64,000 nt of DNA from Moorella humiferrea (GTDB taxonomy: Bacteria; Bacillota; DSM-521; Neomoorellales; Neomoorellaceae), in the NCBI RefSeq assembly GCF_039233145.1, contig NZ_CP136419.1, forward strand, positions 1,214,001-1,278,000. The letters run 5' to 3'. Below are positions 16,843 to 24,409 of this stretch, piece after piece; the first letter of the stretch is position 1; each line of letters opens with the position of its first letter. Both the position numbers and the translations under genes were made by a program. The notes under the pieces were generated by a model, which did not search any database, was not told where the DNA came from, and worked only from the letters and a program-made list of their open reading frames with translations.

Positions 16843-18387
16843 TTAAACGGGGAAATTGCCATGTTTTTTAGCCGGCCGGGTTTCCCTTTTATTAAGCAAC
16901 GTCAATAAGACCTGAATTAAGTGTAGACGGGTATGGGCCGGATCGATAATCGCATCGACGAGACCCAAACCGGCGGCTACATATGGATTAGCGAATTTCT
17001 CGCGGTATTCCCATATCTTTTGCCGGCGTACTTCTTTGGGATCGGCGGCATTATTGATTTCTTCACGAAAAATGATATTGGCCGCCCCTTCCGGTCCCAT
17101 AACGGCAATTTCACCCGTCGGCCAGGCCACAACGTGGTCTGCACCAAGGGAACGGGAACACATGGCCAGATATGCACCGCCGTATGCCTTGCGAAGCACT
17201 ACCGTAATTTTAGGTACGACGGCTTCGGCGAAGGCATACAGGAGCTTGGCTCCATGGCGAATAATTCCCCCCTGTTCCTGCTCTACCCCCGGTAAATATC
17301 CCGGCGTGTCGACCAAGGTGAGGAGGGGAATGTTGAAGGCGTCACAGAAACGGACAAAGCGCGCCGCTTTGTCGGCGGCATTAATATCCAGACAGCCGGC
17401 CAGATGTCGAGGTTGATTGGCAACAATACCTATGGTATATCCCCCCAGACGGGCCAGGCCGATAACTATATTGGTCGCATATTGGGCCTGGATTTCCAGG
17501 AAAAGGCCATCGTCCACCACAGCATGGATAATTTCTTTAACGTCGTAGGGTTTGTTGGGATCCACCGGGACGAAATTGCGTAAATTGGGGCAAAGCCTTT
17601 CAGGGGAATCATTACCGGGTACATACGGCGGATCTTCCATGTTATTACTCGGAAGATAGCTCAGCAGGGTGCGAATTAAATGCAGACAATCTTCCTCAGT
17701 CAGGGTATAAAAATGGGCAACGCCACTTTGGGTCGTATGGGTAACGGCACCGCCCAGTTCTTCCGGTGTTACTTCTTCACCAGTTACTGCTTTAATAACC
17801 TGGGGTCCCGTAATAAACATTTGGGCCGTACGGTTGACCATGAAAATAAAATCCATTAGGCCCGGAGAGTAAACGGCACCGCCGGCACAAGGGCCCATAA
17901 TGGCAGCAATTTGGGGAATGACGCCAGAAGCAAAGGTATTGCGTTTAAAGATTTCCCCATAACCGTTAAGGGCGGCTACGCCTTCCTGGATGCGGGCGCC
18001 TCCGGAATCGTTCAAACCGATTATTGGTGTACCGGTTTTTAACGCCAGGTCTAATACTTTGCAAATTTTTGCAGCATGCATTTCTCCCAGGGAACCGCCC
18101 ATAACGGTGAAGTCCTGGGCATATACGTAAACTTGACGGCCGTTTATAGTTCCAGATCCGGTTACTACTCCTTCCCCGGGCAATTCAATGTTTTGCATGC
18201 CGAAATCTGTAGCCCGATGACGCACGAACTGATCCAATTCGAGAAAACTTCCTGGGTCGAGGAGCAGTTCTATTCTTTCTCTGGCCGTAAGTTTACCTGC
18301 TGCATGTTGCCTGGCGATGCGTTCTTCACCGCCGCCGGCAAGAATAACGGCGCGCCTGGCTTCCAGGTCAGCAAGCTTAGCCTTCAT
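16843..18387 (-). CDS. mmdA: acyl-CoA carboxyltransferase subunit (methylmalonyl/propionyl-CoA type)
   Basis: About 514 residues, the length of MmdA/PccB. It has both crotonase-like halves: GSLGEMHAAKI, NDSGGARIQEG and GPCAGGAVYSP (N-half CoA oxyanion glycines), and VDTPGYLPG, RKAYGGAYLAM and GPEGAANIIF (C-half, biotin side). Substrate specificity for methylmalonyl/propionyl-CoA rather than acetyl-CoA is inferred from overall resemblance. ATG 18387 follows GGGTG; a TTG four codons upstream also has a possible site. It leads the carboxylase operon. Confidence 0.88.
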   Translation of the reverse strand: MKAKLADLEARRAVILAGGGEERIARQHAAGKLTARERIELLLDPGSFLELDQFVRHRATDFGMQNIELPGEGVVTGSGTINGRQVYVYAQDFTVMGGSLGEMHAAKICKVLDLALKTGTPIIGLNDSGGARIQEGVAALNGYGEIFKRNTFASGVIPQIAAIMGPCAGGAVYSPGLMDFIFMVNRTAQMFITGPQVIKAVTGEEVTPEELGGAVTHTTQSGVAHFYTLTEEDCLHLIRTLLSYLPSNNMEDPPYVPGNDSPERLCPNLRNFVPVDPNKPYDVKEIIHAVVDDGLFLEIQAQYATNIVIGLARLGGYTIGIVANQPRHLAGCLDINAADKAARFVRFCDAFNIPLLTLVDTPGYLPGVEQEQGGIIRHGAKLLYAFAEAVVPKITVVLRKAYGGAYLAMCSRSLGADHVVAWPTGEIAVMGPEGAANIIFREEINNAADPKEVRRQKIWEYREKFANPYVAAGLGLVDAIIDPAHTRLHLIQVLLTLLNKRETRPAKKHGNFPV

Positions 18388-18493
18388 GTCTTCACCCAAT
18401 TAAAATATCCCCCTTATTTATTCCCTACCTCCTTATATTACCAGGTAATAAGGGTAGCTTGCAAGTCTAATATAGCGGGTGCATTTGCGATTT

Positions 18494-19498
18494 TTATTGA
18501 AAATGGTTGTACCCGCCGGGAGGCAGCGGCCTTCTTTCCCCATTAATGACAATAGTTATACCCTCTTCAGCGGGAACTACTTGGCCGATGGGGGTAACAG
18601 GGGTACCGCAGGCGTCTGCAATGGCCTTTTGTACGGCGGCCACTTTATCCGGTCGGCAGGTGAGGAGCAACTCGAAATCTTCCCCTCCGTAAAGGGCATA
18701 TTCCAGAGGGTCCTTCTGGTAAAGGGCCGCGAGTTCCCTGGTGGCCGCCGCGATGGGAATGGCGTCCGCCTCCAGTATAAAACCAACACCGGAGGCTTGG
18801 GCGACGGTATATACTTCAGCAACCAGCCCGTCGCTGATATCGTCCGCCGCCGTCAGCCCTTTAACCGGCAGCGCCGCGCGAATTTCAGTCACCCTGGGAG
18901 TAGGCTGAAAATGGCGTTTACGGGCGTAGGCTAAAGCTTCCGGCGGTACTGGTCGCGGTGTGAACAAAGCGTCTAGTGCGGCGGCCGCTCCCCCGAGATC
19001 TCCTGTAACCAGCAGGATATCCCCGGGCCGGGCGCCGTTGCGGTAAAGGCAGGCCTCTTCTTCTACCCTTCCAAGAATGGCCAAATTTATAACCATTGCC
19101 CGCGGCGAAGAAACGGTATCTCCGCCAATTATATTGACGCCGAAGCGACGACCGCATTCCCGCAGGCCTTCATAGAGCTCGTCCACAAATTCCACCTGTT
19201 GTTCCGGTCTTAAGGCCAGGGAAATAAGGGCCTGTTCTGGTATACCACCCATGGCGGCAATATCGCTTACATTTACCGCCATGGTTTTATATCCTATCTC
19301 CCAGGCCGTAGCGGTGGACAGGGTAAAATGAACGTCTTCTACCAGCATGTCTGTGGAAGCCAGGGTTAAATAGCCGTTTTCTCCTTTTAAAACCGCGGCA
19401 TCATCGCCTATTCCCATGACAACCTTGTCGGGAATAATTACACATCCCGCCTTCAATCGTTCAATAAGCCCAAACTCTCCTAAGGACTTTAGATTCAT
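18494..19498 (-). CDS. thiL: thiamine-monophosphate kinase
   Basis: The 334-residue protein is of ThiL length. It has the GEFGLIERL start, GIGDDAAVL (ATP/Mg site), STDMLVEDVHF, MAVNVSDIAAMGG, GGDTVSSP and ADDISDGLVAE, followed by YGGEDFELL. ThiL phosphorylates thiamine monophosphate to the diphosphate cofactor. It sits upstream of the carboxylase genes with a 94-base gap holding an imperfect inverted repeat, so cotranscription is uncertain. Confidence 0.95.
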   Translation of the reverse strand: MNLKSLGEFGLIERLKAGCVIIPDKVVMGIGDDAAVLKGENGYLTLASTDMLVEDVHFTLSTATAWEIGYKTMAVNVSDIAAMGGIPEQALISLALRPEQQVEFVDELYEGLRECGRRFGVNIIGGDTVSSPRAMVINLAILGRVEEEACLYRNGARPGDILLVTGDLGGAAAALDALFTPRPVPPEALAYARKRHFQPTPRVTEIRAALPVKGLTAADDISDGLVAEVYTVAQASGVGFILEADAIPIAAATRELAALYQKDPLEYALYGGEDFELLLTCRPDKVAAVQKAIADACGTPVTPIGQVVPAEEGITIVINGERRPLPPGGYNHFQ

Positions 19499-19534
19499 AA
19501 CTTTTTATTCTCCCTCTATCTTCCCTTATTTTGG

Positions 19535-20170
19535 CTAACTATATATTGCCATAGGAGCAGTAGAGGCGCAAGCCTGTTGGTGAAATTCGGGATGGGGTTC
19601 ATTATTCTCTTTGGTAAGTGTCTTTGGTGTCGAAAGAAGTTGCTGTAAGAAACCTAAAATTTCCCCCAGGCGCTCTACGATGAAATTATCTTCCGGTGCC
19701 AGTTCATAGGCACTCCAATAATTGGCGACGGCCATGGAGAAACGACCATGGTATTCATTAATTACTCCCAGGGCTAAATGGGCCTCCAGATCCCTGGGAT
19801 TGTTTCTTGCACGGCAGTGATATAAAAAGTAATTTTTGTTATCTTCGAGATAATCTTGGTGGAATAAAACACTCCCTATTATTATAGCCCGCCGTTTACT
19901 GTTATTGTCCTCTATTTCCAGGGGACAGCAACAAGTAAAATGTATGTCTTCAACTTTTAATTTTCTTCGTAGAGAACGACAAAGGGCGCAACGGCCGTCA
20001 TAGCCCCGCCCCAGAATAGTCATTACATGGCCCTCCACTTTAATAGTGGCTAAGGTAGGGATATTTCCACGTAGCATTTCCAGTTGGAGGGTTATTGTTT
20101 TTAATTCACCTGCATGCCGAAGATGAAAGTTAATCTGACAGGATTGTAACTTATCGCTATTTTGCACCAT
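19535..20170 (-). CDS. protein of unknown function with cysteine cluster and TPR-like tail
   Basis: The 211-residue product from ATG 20170, just after GAGGAG, has a cysteine-rich middle (GRCALCRSL, then FTCCCPLE) that could bind a metal. The helical C-terminal part (LEAHLALGVINEYHGRFSMA) resembles a TPR pair. An upstream extension of the frame is open but lacks a ribosome binding site. No family is recognised. The gene precedes thiL and follows the quinate-dehydrogenase-like gene. Confidence 0.6.
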   Translation of the reverse strand: MVQNSDKLQSCQINFHLRHAGELKTITLQLEMLRGNIPTLATIKVEGHVMTILGRGYDGRCALCRSLRRKLKVEDIHFTCCCPLEIEDNNSKRRAIIIGSVLFHQDYLEDNKNYFLYHCRARNNPRDLEAHLALGVINEYHGRFSMAVANYWSAYELAPEDNFIVERLGEILGFLQQLLSTPKTLTKENNEPHPEFHQQACASTAPMAIYS

Positions 20171-20234
20171 TCTCCTCTCCCCCGTTCTATACATTCTATA
20201 TGCGGGGTCGGAAGAGAAAAGAATACCTTTGTAT

Positions 20235-21107
20235 TTATTCCTGTAGCAAGTGAAGGGTGGGCAACCATCCAAAGTCACCGGCCAAGACGGCGAACTGCTC
20301 TGGTACAGACCCTAGTGCTGTCATTACAGCTTCCATGGCATTGGCCGCCGGGCTGAAACCTGCGAAAATGGGTGTCGTAGTGATAAGCGAAAAAACTCCA
20401 ACACGGCGGAGTAACTGCCGTTCGGAGGGAGTAGTGCCGCTGGTGACGACGACCTTACCTTCAAGGGAATTGGGTAGATTATGGCGGATAAAATGCCAAT
20501 CACCGGCAATTATTTTAGCCCTGGTGAAAAGATGATTGAAACGCAGGTAGGATTTTTGTTGGCCGTTGCCATGGGGGTAAAGGTAAGCGAGGGGAAGATG
20601 GGCAAGTAAAGGCATGGTTAAATGACCTAATAACCTGAAGCAAGACAAAGAAAAACCAAGGGGTAACTTTAAACCGAAGGCGGCATCTCCAGCGATGACT
20701 TTAAAGCCTTTAAACTGCAGTGCTTGAGCCAGCCAGTAACGATCTAAGACGGAAACTACCAGTGCCGTGCTGCCAAAAGGCAAAAAATCTAGTAATCTTA
20801 CGGCCAACGGTTCTATCCACTGTTTCCAGCCAGAGCCGTCAACGAGGGGCGTTTTTTTTACCTGGCGGTATAAATATTGGCCTTCCGGACATGGATAACG
20901 GCGGGAACCCAATTGATAAAAAAAATTGGCTCCCCCTAAACCCAGGGCATCCACCCGGCCATCAAGTTCCCGAAGAAAGCGTGCGGCAGTATCAATACAG
21001 CCATTACAACCGCGTCGTTCGAGCAGTATTGTTTCCCGGCCGCAATTCAATTTCAACTGATAGTTTCTTTTAGCGCTTCCTAAACTAACGCTGACTACGT
21101 GTTTTAT
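20235..21107 (-). CDS. quinate 5-dehydrogenase-like family protein, probable AUA start
   Basis: The stretch LLERRGCNGCID, FLRELDGRVDALGLGGANF matches a Firmicutes family often named quinate 5-dehydrogenase; that activity is, to my knowledge, not shown. Homologues begin MKHVVSVS-GS, and exactly this follows an ATA codon here (21105-21107: then KHVVSVSLGSAKR). A GGCAGGGGAG site lies 11 bases upstream. A TTG at 21056 is the first ordinary start but has no ribosome binding site and removes the conserved N-terminus. ATA is therefore proposed as initiator, giving 290 residues. Confidence 0.6.
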   Translation of the reverse strand: MKHVVSVSLGSAKRNYQLKLNCGRETILLERRGCNGCIDTAARFLRELDGRVDALGLGGANFFYQLGSRRYPCPEGQYLYRQVKKTPLVDGSGWKQWIEPLAVRLLDFLPFGSTALVVSVLDRYWLAQALQFKGFKVIAGDAAFGLKLPLGFSLSCFRLLGHLTMPLLAHLPLAYLYPHGNGQQKSYLRFNHLFTRAKIIAGDWHFIRHNLPNSLEGKVVVTSGTTPSERQLLRRVGVFSLITTTPIFAGFSPAANAMEAVMTALGSVPEQFAVLAGDFGWLPTLHLLQE

Positions 21108-21109
21108 GG

Positions 21110-21727
21110 TTAATTCGACTCCCCTGCCTGTTTTTGCAAGCGCCTGACAAGATATTCGGCAAGTACGGCATAATCTTCGGTTGCCATAAGCTCTGTGGCG
21201 GAGATATCGAAAAGTATAGTTCCCCCAGGTGGGATTTCTTCATCTCCGGCCCACACGACAAGTCTGACCGGTAGTTTGGGAAAAGGGTAGAGTTCAACAG
21301 TGGCCGTACCGTGATTTATAGGTATTCCTCCCAGGGAGATGCCGGCTTTAACAAGCAGTGCTGGATTTTGTCCAAAACTACGGATAAGGGGAAAGACAGC
21401 CCGCCCATAAAAGGGTTGCTGATAAAGAGGACCGCCGGGTAACTCTTTGAAGGAAATCCATTCCCCTTTTAGAGAGATCTCCGGTCCTAAAAGATAATGA
21501 AGGATTAAAACATTTAAACGCGGTTCAACGGAAGTATTATTTTTATACGTAACAGCACCATCCGGGTGATAAATGTAAAAAGAATCATTTAACGAAGGTA
21601 GCAACAATGCCTTTTTCTTTTCTTCCCAGACAGCTCCTTTAGAAAAAGCTATTTTTTCAGGAGCGACCATCGCCCATTTCTTCTGCGCTAGATTTAGGGT
21701 AACTTCAAGGTTATAAGGAAGGGACAT
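21110..21727 (-). CDS. DUF3786 family protein
   Basis: The 205-residue product has the hallmark order of DUF3786: VLILHYLLGPE, GEWISFKELPGG, FPLIRSFGQ, LGGIPINHGTATVELYPFPK, WAGDEEIPPGGTILFD and TEDYAVLAEYL. DUF3786 proteins occur mainly in anaerobes with corrinoid/acetyl-CoA metabolism; the function is unknown. ATG 21727 follows GGGGTG; the longer frame upstream runs through the terminator of the small gene before it and is rejected. It overlaps the next gene's proposed leader by a few bases. Confidence 0.82.
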   Translation of the reverse strand: MSLPYNLEVTLNLAQKKWAMVAPEKIAFSKGAVWEEKKKALLLPSLNDSFYIYHPDGAVTYKNNTSVEPRLNVLILHYLLGPEISLKGEWISFKELPGGPLYQQPFYGRAVFPLIRSFGQNPALLVKAGISLGGIPINHGTATVELYPFPKLPVRLVVWAGDEEIPPGGTILFDISATELMATEDYAVLAEYLVRRLQKQAGESN

Positions 21728-21757
21728 TTTCCTGCACCCCTTCGCCCTTAACGTAAT

Positions 21758-21779
21758 AAAAAAGCCGGTTGCTACCGGC
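21758..21779 (-). terminator. terminator of the 42-residue gene
   Basis: On the minus strand GCCGGT-AGCA-ACCGGC is followed by TTTTTT, 8 bases beyond the stop at 21787. Confidence 0.8.
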
Positions 21780-21786
21780 CGGTTGG

Positions 21787-21915
21787 CTAATGTAACGGAA
21801 TAACGATAAAATTGTGCTTTTCTTTTTCTAAAGACAAGACAGTTTCTAGTTCTTCTGCACTCACGAAACGATAATCTACCTCTTCCCCGCTGATCCAGGT
21901 GAGCAAATAATCCAT
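21787..21915 (-). CDS. small ORF, 42 residues, unknown function
   Basis: The product MDYLLTWISGEEVDYRFVSA... is acidic, ends IVIPLH, and resembles no family I know. GAGGGGG lies 7 bases before the ATG. A clean intrinsic terminator follows at once and the DUF3786 gene starts just past it, which argues for an independent short transcript. It could also be a leader peptide for the DUF3786 operon. Coding status needs support. Confidence 0.5.
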   Translation of the reverse strand: MDYLLTWISGEEVDYRFVSAEELETVLSLEKEKHNFIVIPLH

Positions 21916-22010
21916 ACCCCCGCCCCCTCGGGTATTTTGTATACATCATTCTAAATTCAGGATAACACTTCAACGAGGAAAATGCAAGGGGTTATTTATG
22001 CAATTTAAGA

Positions 22011-22043
22011 TAAAAGGTACCCTTCATATTTTAAAGGGTACCT
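22011..22043 (-). terminator. terminator of the tRNA-Arg/tRNA-Lys transcript
   Basis: Perfect 10-base arms AGGTACCCTT/AAGGGTACCT are followed by TTTTATC on the minus strand, 8 bases after tRNA-Lys. Confidence 0.85.
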
Positions 22044-22050
22044 CAACACA

Positions 22051-22126
<76 letters not shown>

Positions 22127-22131
22127 AAATA

Positions 22132-22208
22132 TGGCGCGCCCGGCAGGATTCGAACCTGCGGCCTCCGGACTCGGATTCCGTTACTCTATCCACCTGAGCT
22201 ACGGGCGC
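22132..22208 (-). tRNA. tRNA-Arg (CCG anticodon)
   Basis: Acceptor GCGCCCG/CGGGCGC with discriminator G and encoded CCA, 77 bases. The anticodon loop ATCCGAG gives anticodon CCG (Arg). The T-arm GGTTCGAATCC is canonical. Confidence 0.95.
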
Positions 22209-22226
22209 TCAACAACTGCAAGTGAT

Positions 22227-22255
22227 ATTATAGTATAGATTGCCGTGAAAGTCAA
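22227..22255 (-). promoter_or_regulatory. promoter of tRNA-Arg/tRNA-Lys
   Basis: TTGACT, 17 bases, TATAAT on the minus strand, with -10 ending 18 bases before tRNA-Arg. Confidence 0.85.
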
Positions 22256-22329
22256 TAAGTACATTATCTCAGGTTGAAATATAACCGCAATGACACCGGC
22301 CTCCTGGCGGCGTACCTTTAATCTGGCTT

Positions 22330-23124
22330 TTAAATTTTGTTATTCTGCACCGGTGGTTTTAGCTGGTGGTTGGGCGTAAAGTAATAGCGGTAGGCCAGCA
22401 GGGTGGCGGTAATGGTAGTCAGGGCCGTGGCGGCGGCCACCATATAGGTGACGACCACCTGATACCTGACGGCTGCCGCCGGGCTGGCCCCGGCAATGAT
22501 CTGGCCACTCATCATTCCCGGCAACTGGACGATGCCCACCGTCATCATGGTACTGATGGTCGGTAACATGGCCGCCCGCAGGGCCGAACGCAGGTATGGC
22601 AGGACCGCCAGGTAAGCAGTCGCCCCCAGGGACAGGGCCGCCTCGATTTCCCCCCGGTGGGCCTTGATTTCCCCCGTCAGGCGGTTGATGGCCAGAGCGG
22701 CACCGATCATGGCGTTGCCCACAATCATCCCGGCGATAGGGATAATATACTGGGGCTGATACCATGGTTTTACCTTTAAAACAATGCCGATGACAATGGC
22801 CAGGGTTACAATCCCGCCCAGAGCGATGGCCAGGAGCATAATGAAAAATAAGCCCGGCCAGCGCTCCTGTTGCCGACGGTAGGCGTTGGCGGCAGCCACC
22901 AGTAACATGATACCTAAGGCCAGTATCACCAGGTACCAGCGGTTAAGGTTAAAGATCACCTGCAAAAGGTAACCGACGGCCGTGAGCTGGACAAAAGTCC
23001 TCAGGGTACCGATAAATAGATCCCCGTGGAGGTCCAGACGCTGCCACAAGGAAACGGCCAGGGTGATTCCTACAAGGATCAGGGCTAGGAGGAGATCGCC
23101 GTAGCCGATATTGATATACTGCAT
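22330..23124 (-). CDS. fetB: FetB/YbbM-type ABC transporter permease
   Basis: The 264-residue membrane protein belongs to the UPF0014 family. It has about seven helices and the signature IPIAGMIVGNAMIGAALAIN followed by EIEAALSLGATAYLAVLPYLRSA, GIVQLPGMMSGQIIAG. In E. coli FetAB (YbbLM) has been linked to iron export. It lies 2 bases after fetA. The G+C-rich composition by eye differs from the tRNA side. Substrate here is open because the operon is controlled by a SAM riboswitch. Confidence 0.88.
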   Translation of the reverse strand: MQYINIGYGDLLLALILVGITLAVSLWQRLDLHGDLFIGTLRTFVQLTAVGYLLQVIFNLNRWYLVILALGIMLLVAAANAYRRQQERWPGLFFIMLLAIALGGIVTLAIVIGIVLKVKPWYQPQYIIPIAGMIVGNAMIGAALAINRLTGEIKAHRGEIEAALSLGATAYLAVLPYLRSALRAAMLPTISTMMTVGIVQLPGMMSGQIIAGASPAAAVRYQVVVTYMVAAATALTTITATLLAYRYYFTPNHQLKPPVQNNKI

Positions 23125-23126
23125 CC

Positions 23127-23882
23127 TTATCCCTCCAACTGCCCGGACAGGAAAAGCCTGCTGCGGGGGTCTTGCGGGGCAGTAAAAAACTGCTGGGCCG
23201 GAGCTGCCTCGACTACTTCGCCGTGATGGAGAAAAAGGACTTCGTCGGCAACCTGGCGAGCCTGGTCCAGAAGGTGGGTAACGAAGATGATGGTCAGTCC
23301 CAGGCGAGTTTTTAGATCGGCCATCAGGTGCAGAATGTTGGCCGCCGCTGTGGGGTCGAGGGCCGACGTCGGCTCGTCAAGAAGCAAAACCTCCGGTTCG
23401 TTGGCGAGGGTCCGGGCCAGGGAAACCCGCTGCTGCTGGCCGATGGAAAGACTGTCGGCCCGGCGGTTCAGGAATTCTGTTCCCAGGCCCACCATCTGGA
23501 TTAATTCCTCGGCCCTGGCCCGGGACAGCGAGATGCCCCGCAGGCGAGGACCGTAGCTGATGTTCTCCAGCACCGTGCCGGGAAAGAGTGTGGGCAGCTG
23601 CCAGACCATTCCCACCCGCCGGCGCAGGGTAAATATATTGAGGCTCTTTAAGTCCTGGCCATCCAGGGTAATACGGCCGGCAGCCGGATCCTCCAAGCGG
23701 TTTAGAAGCCTGAGCAGGCTGGATTTACCGGAACCGGAGGGCCCGAGAACAGCGGTGATTTTCCCTTTAAGAAAGGATGTAGTTATCCTGTGCAGGATAA
23801 TGACAGTCGTTACGTCCCCGGCGGTATTACGGCCGGGACGCTTCAGGGTTACCTCATTTAGCTCAAATTTTGCTTCCCCCAT
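23127..23882 (-). CDS. fetA: FetA/YbbL-type ABC transporter ATP-binding protein
   Basis: The 251-residue ATPase has Walker A LGPSGSGKSSLLRLLNR, signature LSIGQQQRVSLARTLA, Walker B VLLLDEPTSALDP and switch His VTHLLDQ. ATG 23882 follows AAGGGAGTATAT, giving MGEAKFEL. A 15-codon upstream extension has no ribosome binding site. Its leader carries a SAM-I riboswitch, terminator and a Fur-like palindrome. It forms a two-gene operon with fetB. Confidence 0.88.
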   Translation of the reverse strand: MGEAKFELNEVTLKRPGRNTAGDVTTVIILHRITTSFLKGKITAVLGPSGSGKSSLLRLLNRLEDPAAGRITLDGQDLKSLNIFTLRRRVGMVWQLPTLFPGTVLENISYGPRLRGISLSRARAEELIQMVGLGTEFLNRRADSLSIGQQQRVSLARTLANEPEVLLLDEPTSALDPTAAANILHLMADLKTRLGLTIIFVTHLLDQARQVADEVLFLHHGEVVEAAPAQQFFTAPQDPRSRLFLSGQLEG

Positions 23883-23937
23883 ATATACTCCCTTCCCTGG
23901 GGACCGCTCCCCCTTAGTCCCGGGCAAAAATTATCCC

Positions 23938-23952
23938 CGATAATAATTATAT
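23938..23952 (-). promoter_or_regulatory. Fur-box-like palindrome before fetA
   Basis: The minus strand reads ATATAATTATTATCG, matching 12 of 14 specified positions of the 7-1-7 Fur box TGATAAT-N-ATTATCA. It lies between the riboswitch terminator and the fetA start, about 56 bases before the ATG. A chance A/T-rich match is possible. Confidence 0.4.
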
Positions 23953-23980
23953 TTGGTGATATCCGCCTCACCAGGCGTAA

Positions 23981-24013
23981 AATAAAAACCCCTTCCCGGA
24001 TTAAGAAGAGGTT
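23981..24013 (-). terminator. riboswitch expression-platform terminator
   Basis: AACCTCTTC/GAAGGGGTT arms (one T-G pair) are followed by TTTTATTTT on the minus strand. CTTATCC just upstream can pair with the 3' GATAAG strand of aptamer helix P1, giving a plausible antiterminator switch. Confidence 0.8.
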
Positions 24014-24026
24014 GGATAAGGGCCAA

Positions 24027-24126
24027 CTTATCTTCCCAGATGTTTCCTGCAGCACCTGGCACCTTCCGGTTAAATGCCGGGGTTGCCGGGTTTCATCGGG
24101 GCACTCCCTCCACCTCGCGCGATAAG
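24027..24126 (-). promoter_or_regulatory. SAM-I (S-box) riboswitch aptamer
   Basis: The minus strand has the S-box order: CTTATC (P1 5'), GAGGTGGAGGGA, CCGATGAAACCCGGCAACC, then AAGGTGCCAGGTGCTGCAG and a closing GATAAG (P1 3'). P1 arms are complementary, and the P2/P3 core bases match the consensus almost exactly. It is followed by a transcription terminator, so SAM binding should switch the downstream FetAB-type transporter off. The ordinary targets of S-boxes are methionine, cysteine and SAM genes. Confidence 0.95.
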
Positions 24127-24158
24127 CCATGGGACGTTTGGCGGTTTATCTAATTAAA

Positions 24159-24188
24159 TTAATACCACTTCCTGAACGGTGGCGTCAA
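24159..24188 (-). promoter_or_regulatory. promoter of the riboswitch-fetAB transcript
   Basis: TTGACG, 18 bases, TATTAA on the minus strand, about 33 bases before the aptamer. Confidence 0.65.
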
Positions 24189-24409
24189 GATATCTTCGGC
24201 GCGAGCCATCTCTCCATCTCACGCTGAAAGTGCCGGGAGACCTGCCCGCCTTAATAAGCTGCAGGGTAGACGTTAGCGTCAAGCATGTGGTACTATCGCA
24301 GGATGAAAATGGCGGTATAAATACTTTACTATGGAGCGGTTTGAGCCAGCTCAGAAGATATTTTCGATCGCTAAGTTCCAGCCTCCGGGCCCCCTCTTTA
24401 TGCCTAGCG
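24189..24409. other. intergenic stretch without recognised gene
   Basis: These 221 bases separate the fetAB promoter from the end of the ABC permease gene. A plus-strand open frame crosses it but has no ribosome binding site and no recognisable product. No clear terminator for the permease gene was found. A second TTGACG (near 24,274 on the minus strand) has no convincing -10 partner. Confidence 0.5.

Noticed and set aside
18425-18470. Imperfect inverted repeat after thiL
   Set aside because: The stem has a bulge and lacks a T-run, so it is not called as a terminator.
21728-21973. Upstream extension of the DUF3786 frame
   Set aside because: It would read through an intrinsic terminator and the small gene; the ATG at 21727 has a ribosome binding site and gives the normal family N-terminus.
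22132-22330. Possible attachment site or island border at tRNA-Arg
   Set aside because: No integrase gene and no repeat of the tRNA 3' end was seen; the neighbouring block lies on the 5' side of the tRNA.
23858-24130. Minus-strand open frame of 90 codons upstream of fetA
   Set aside because: It coincides with the SAM riboswitch, its terminator and the leader; the RNA structure explains the conservation.
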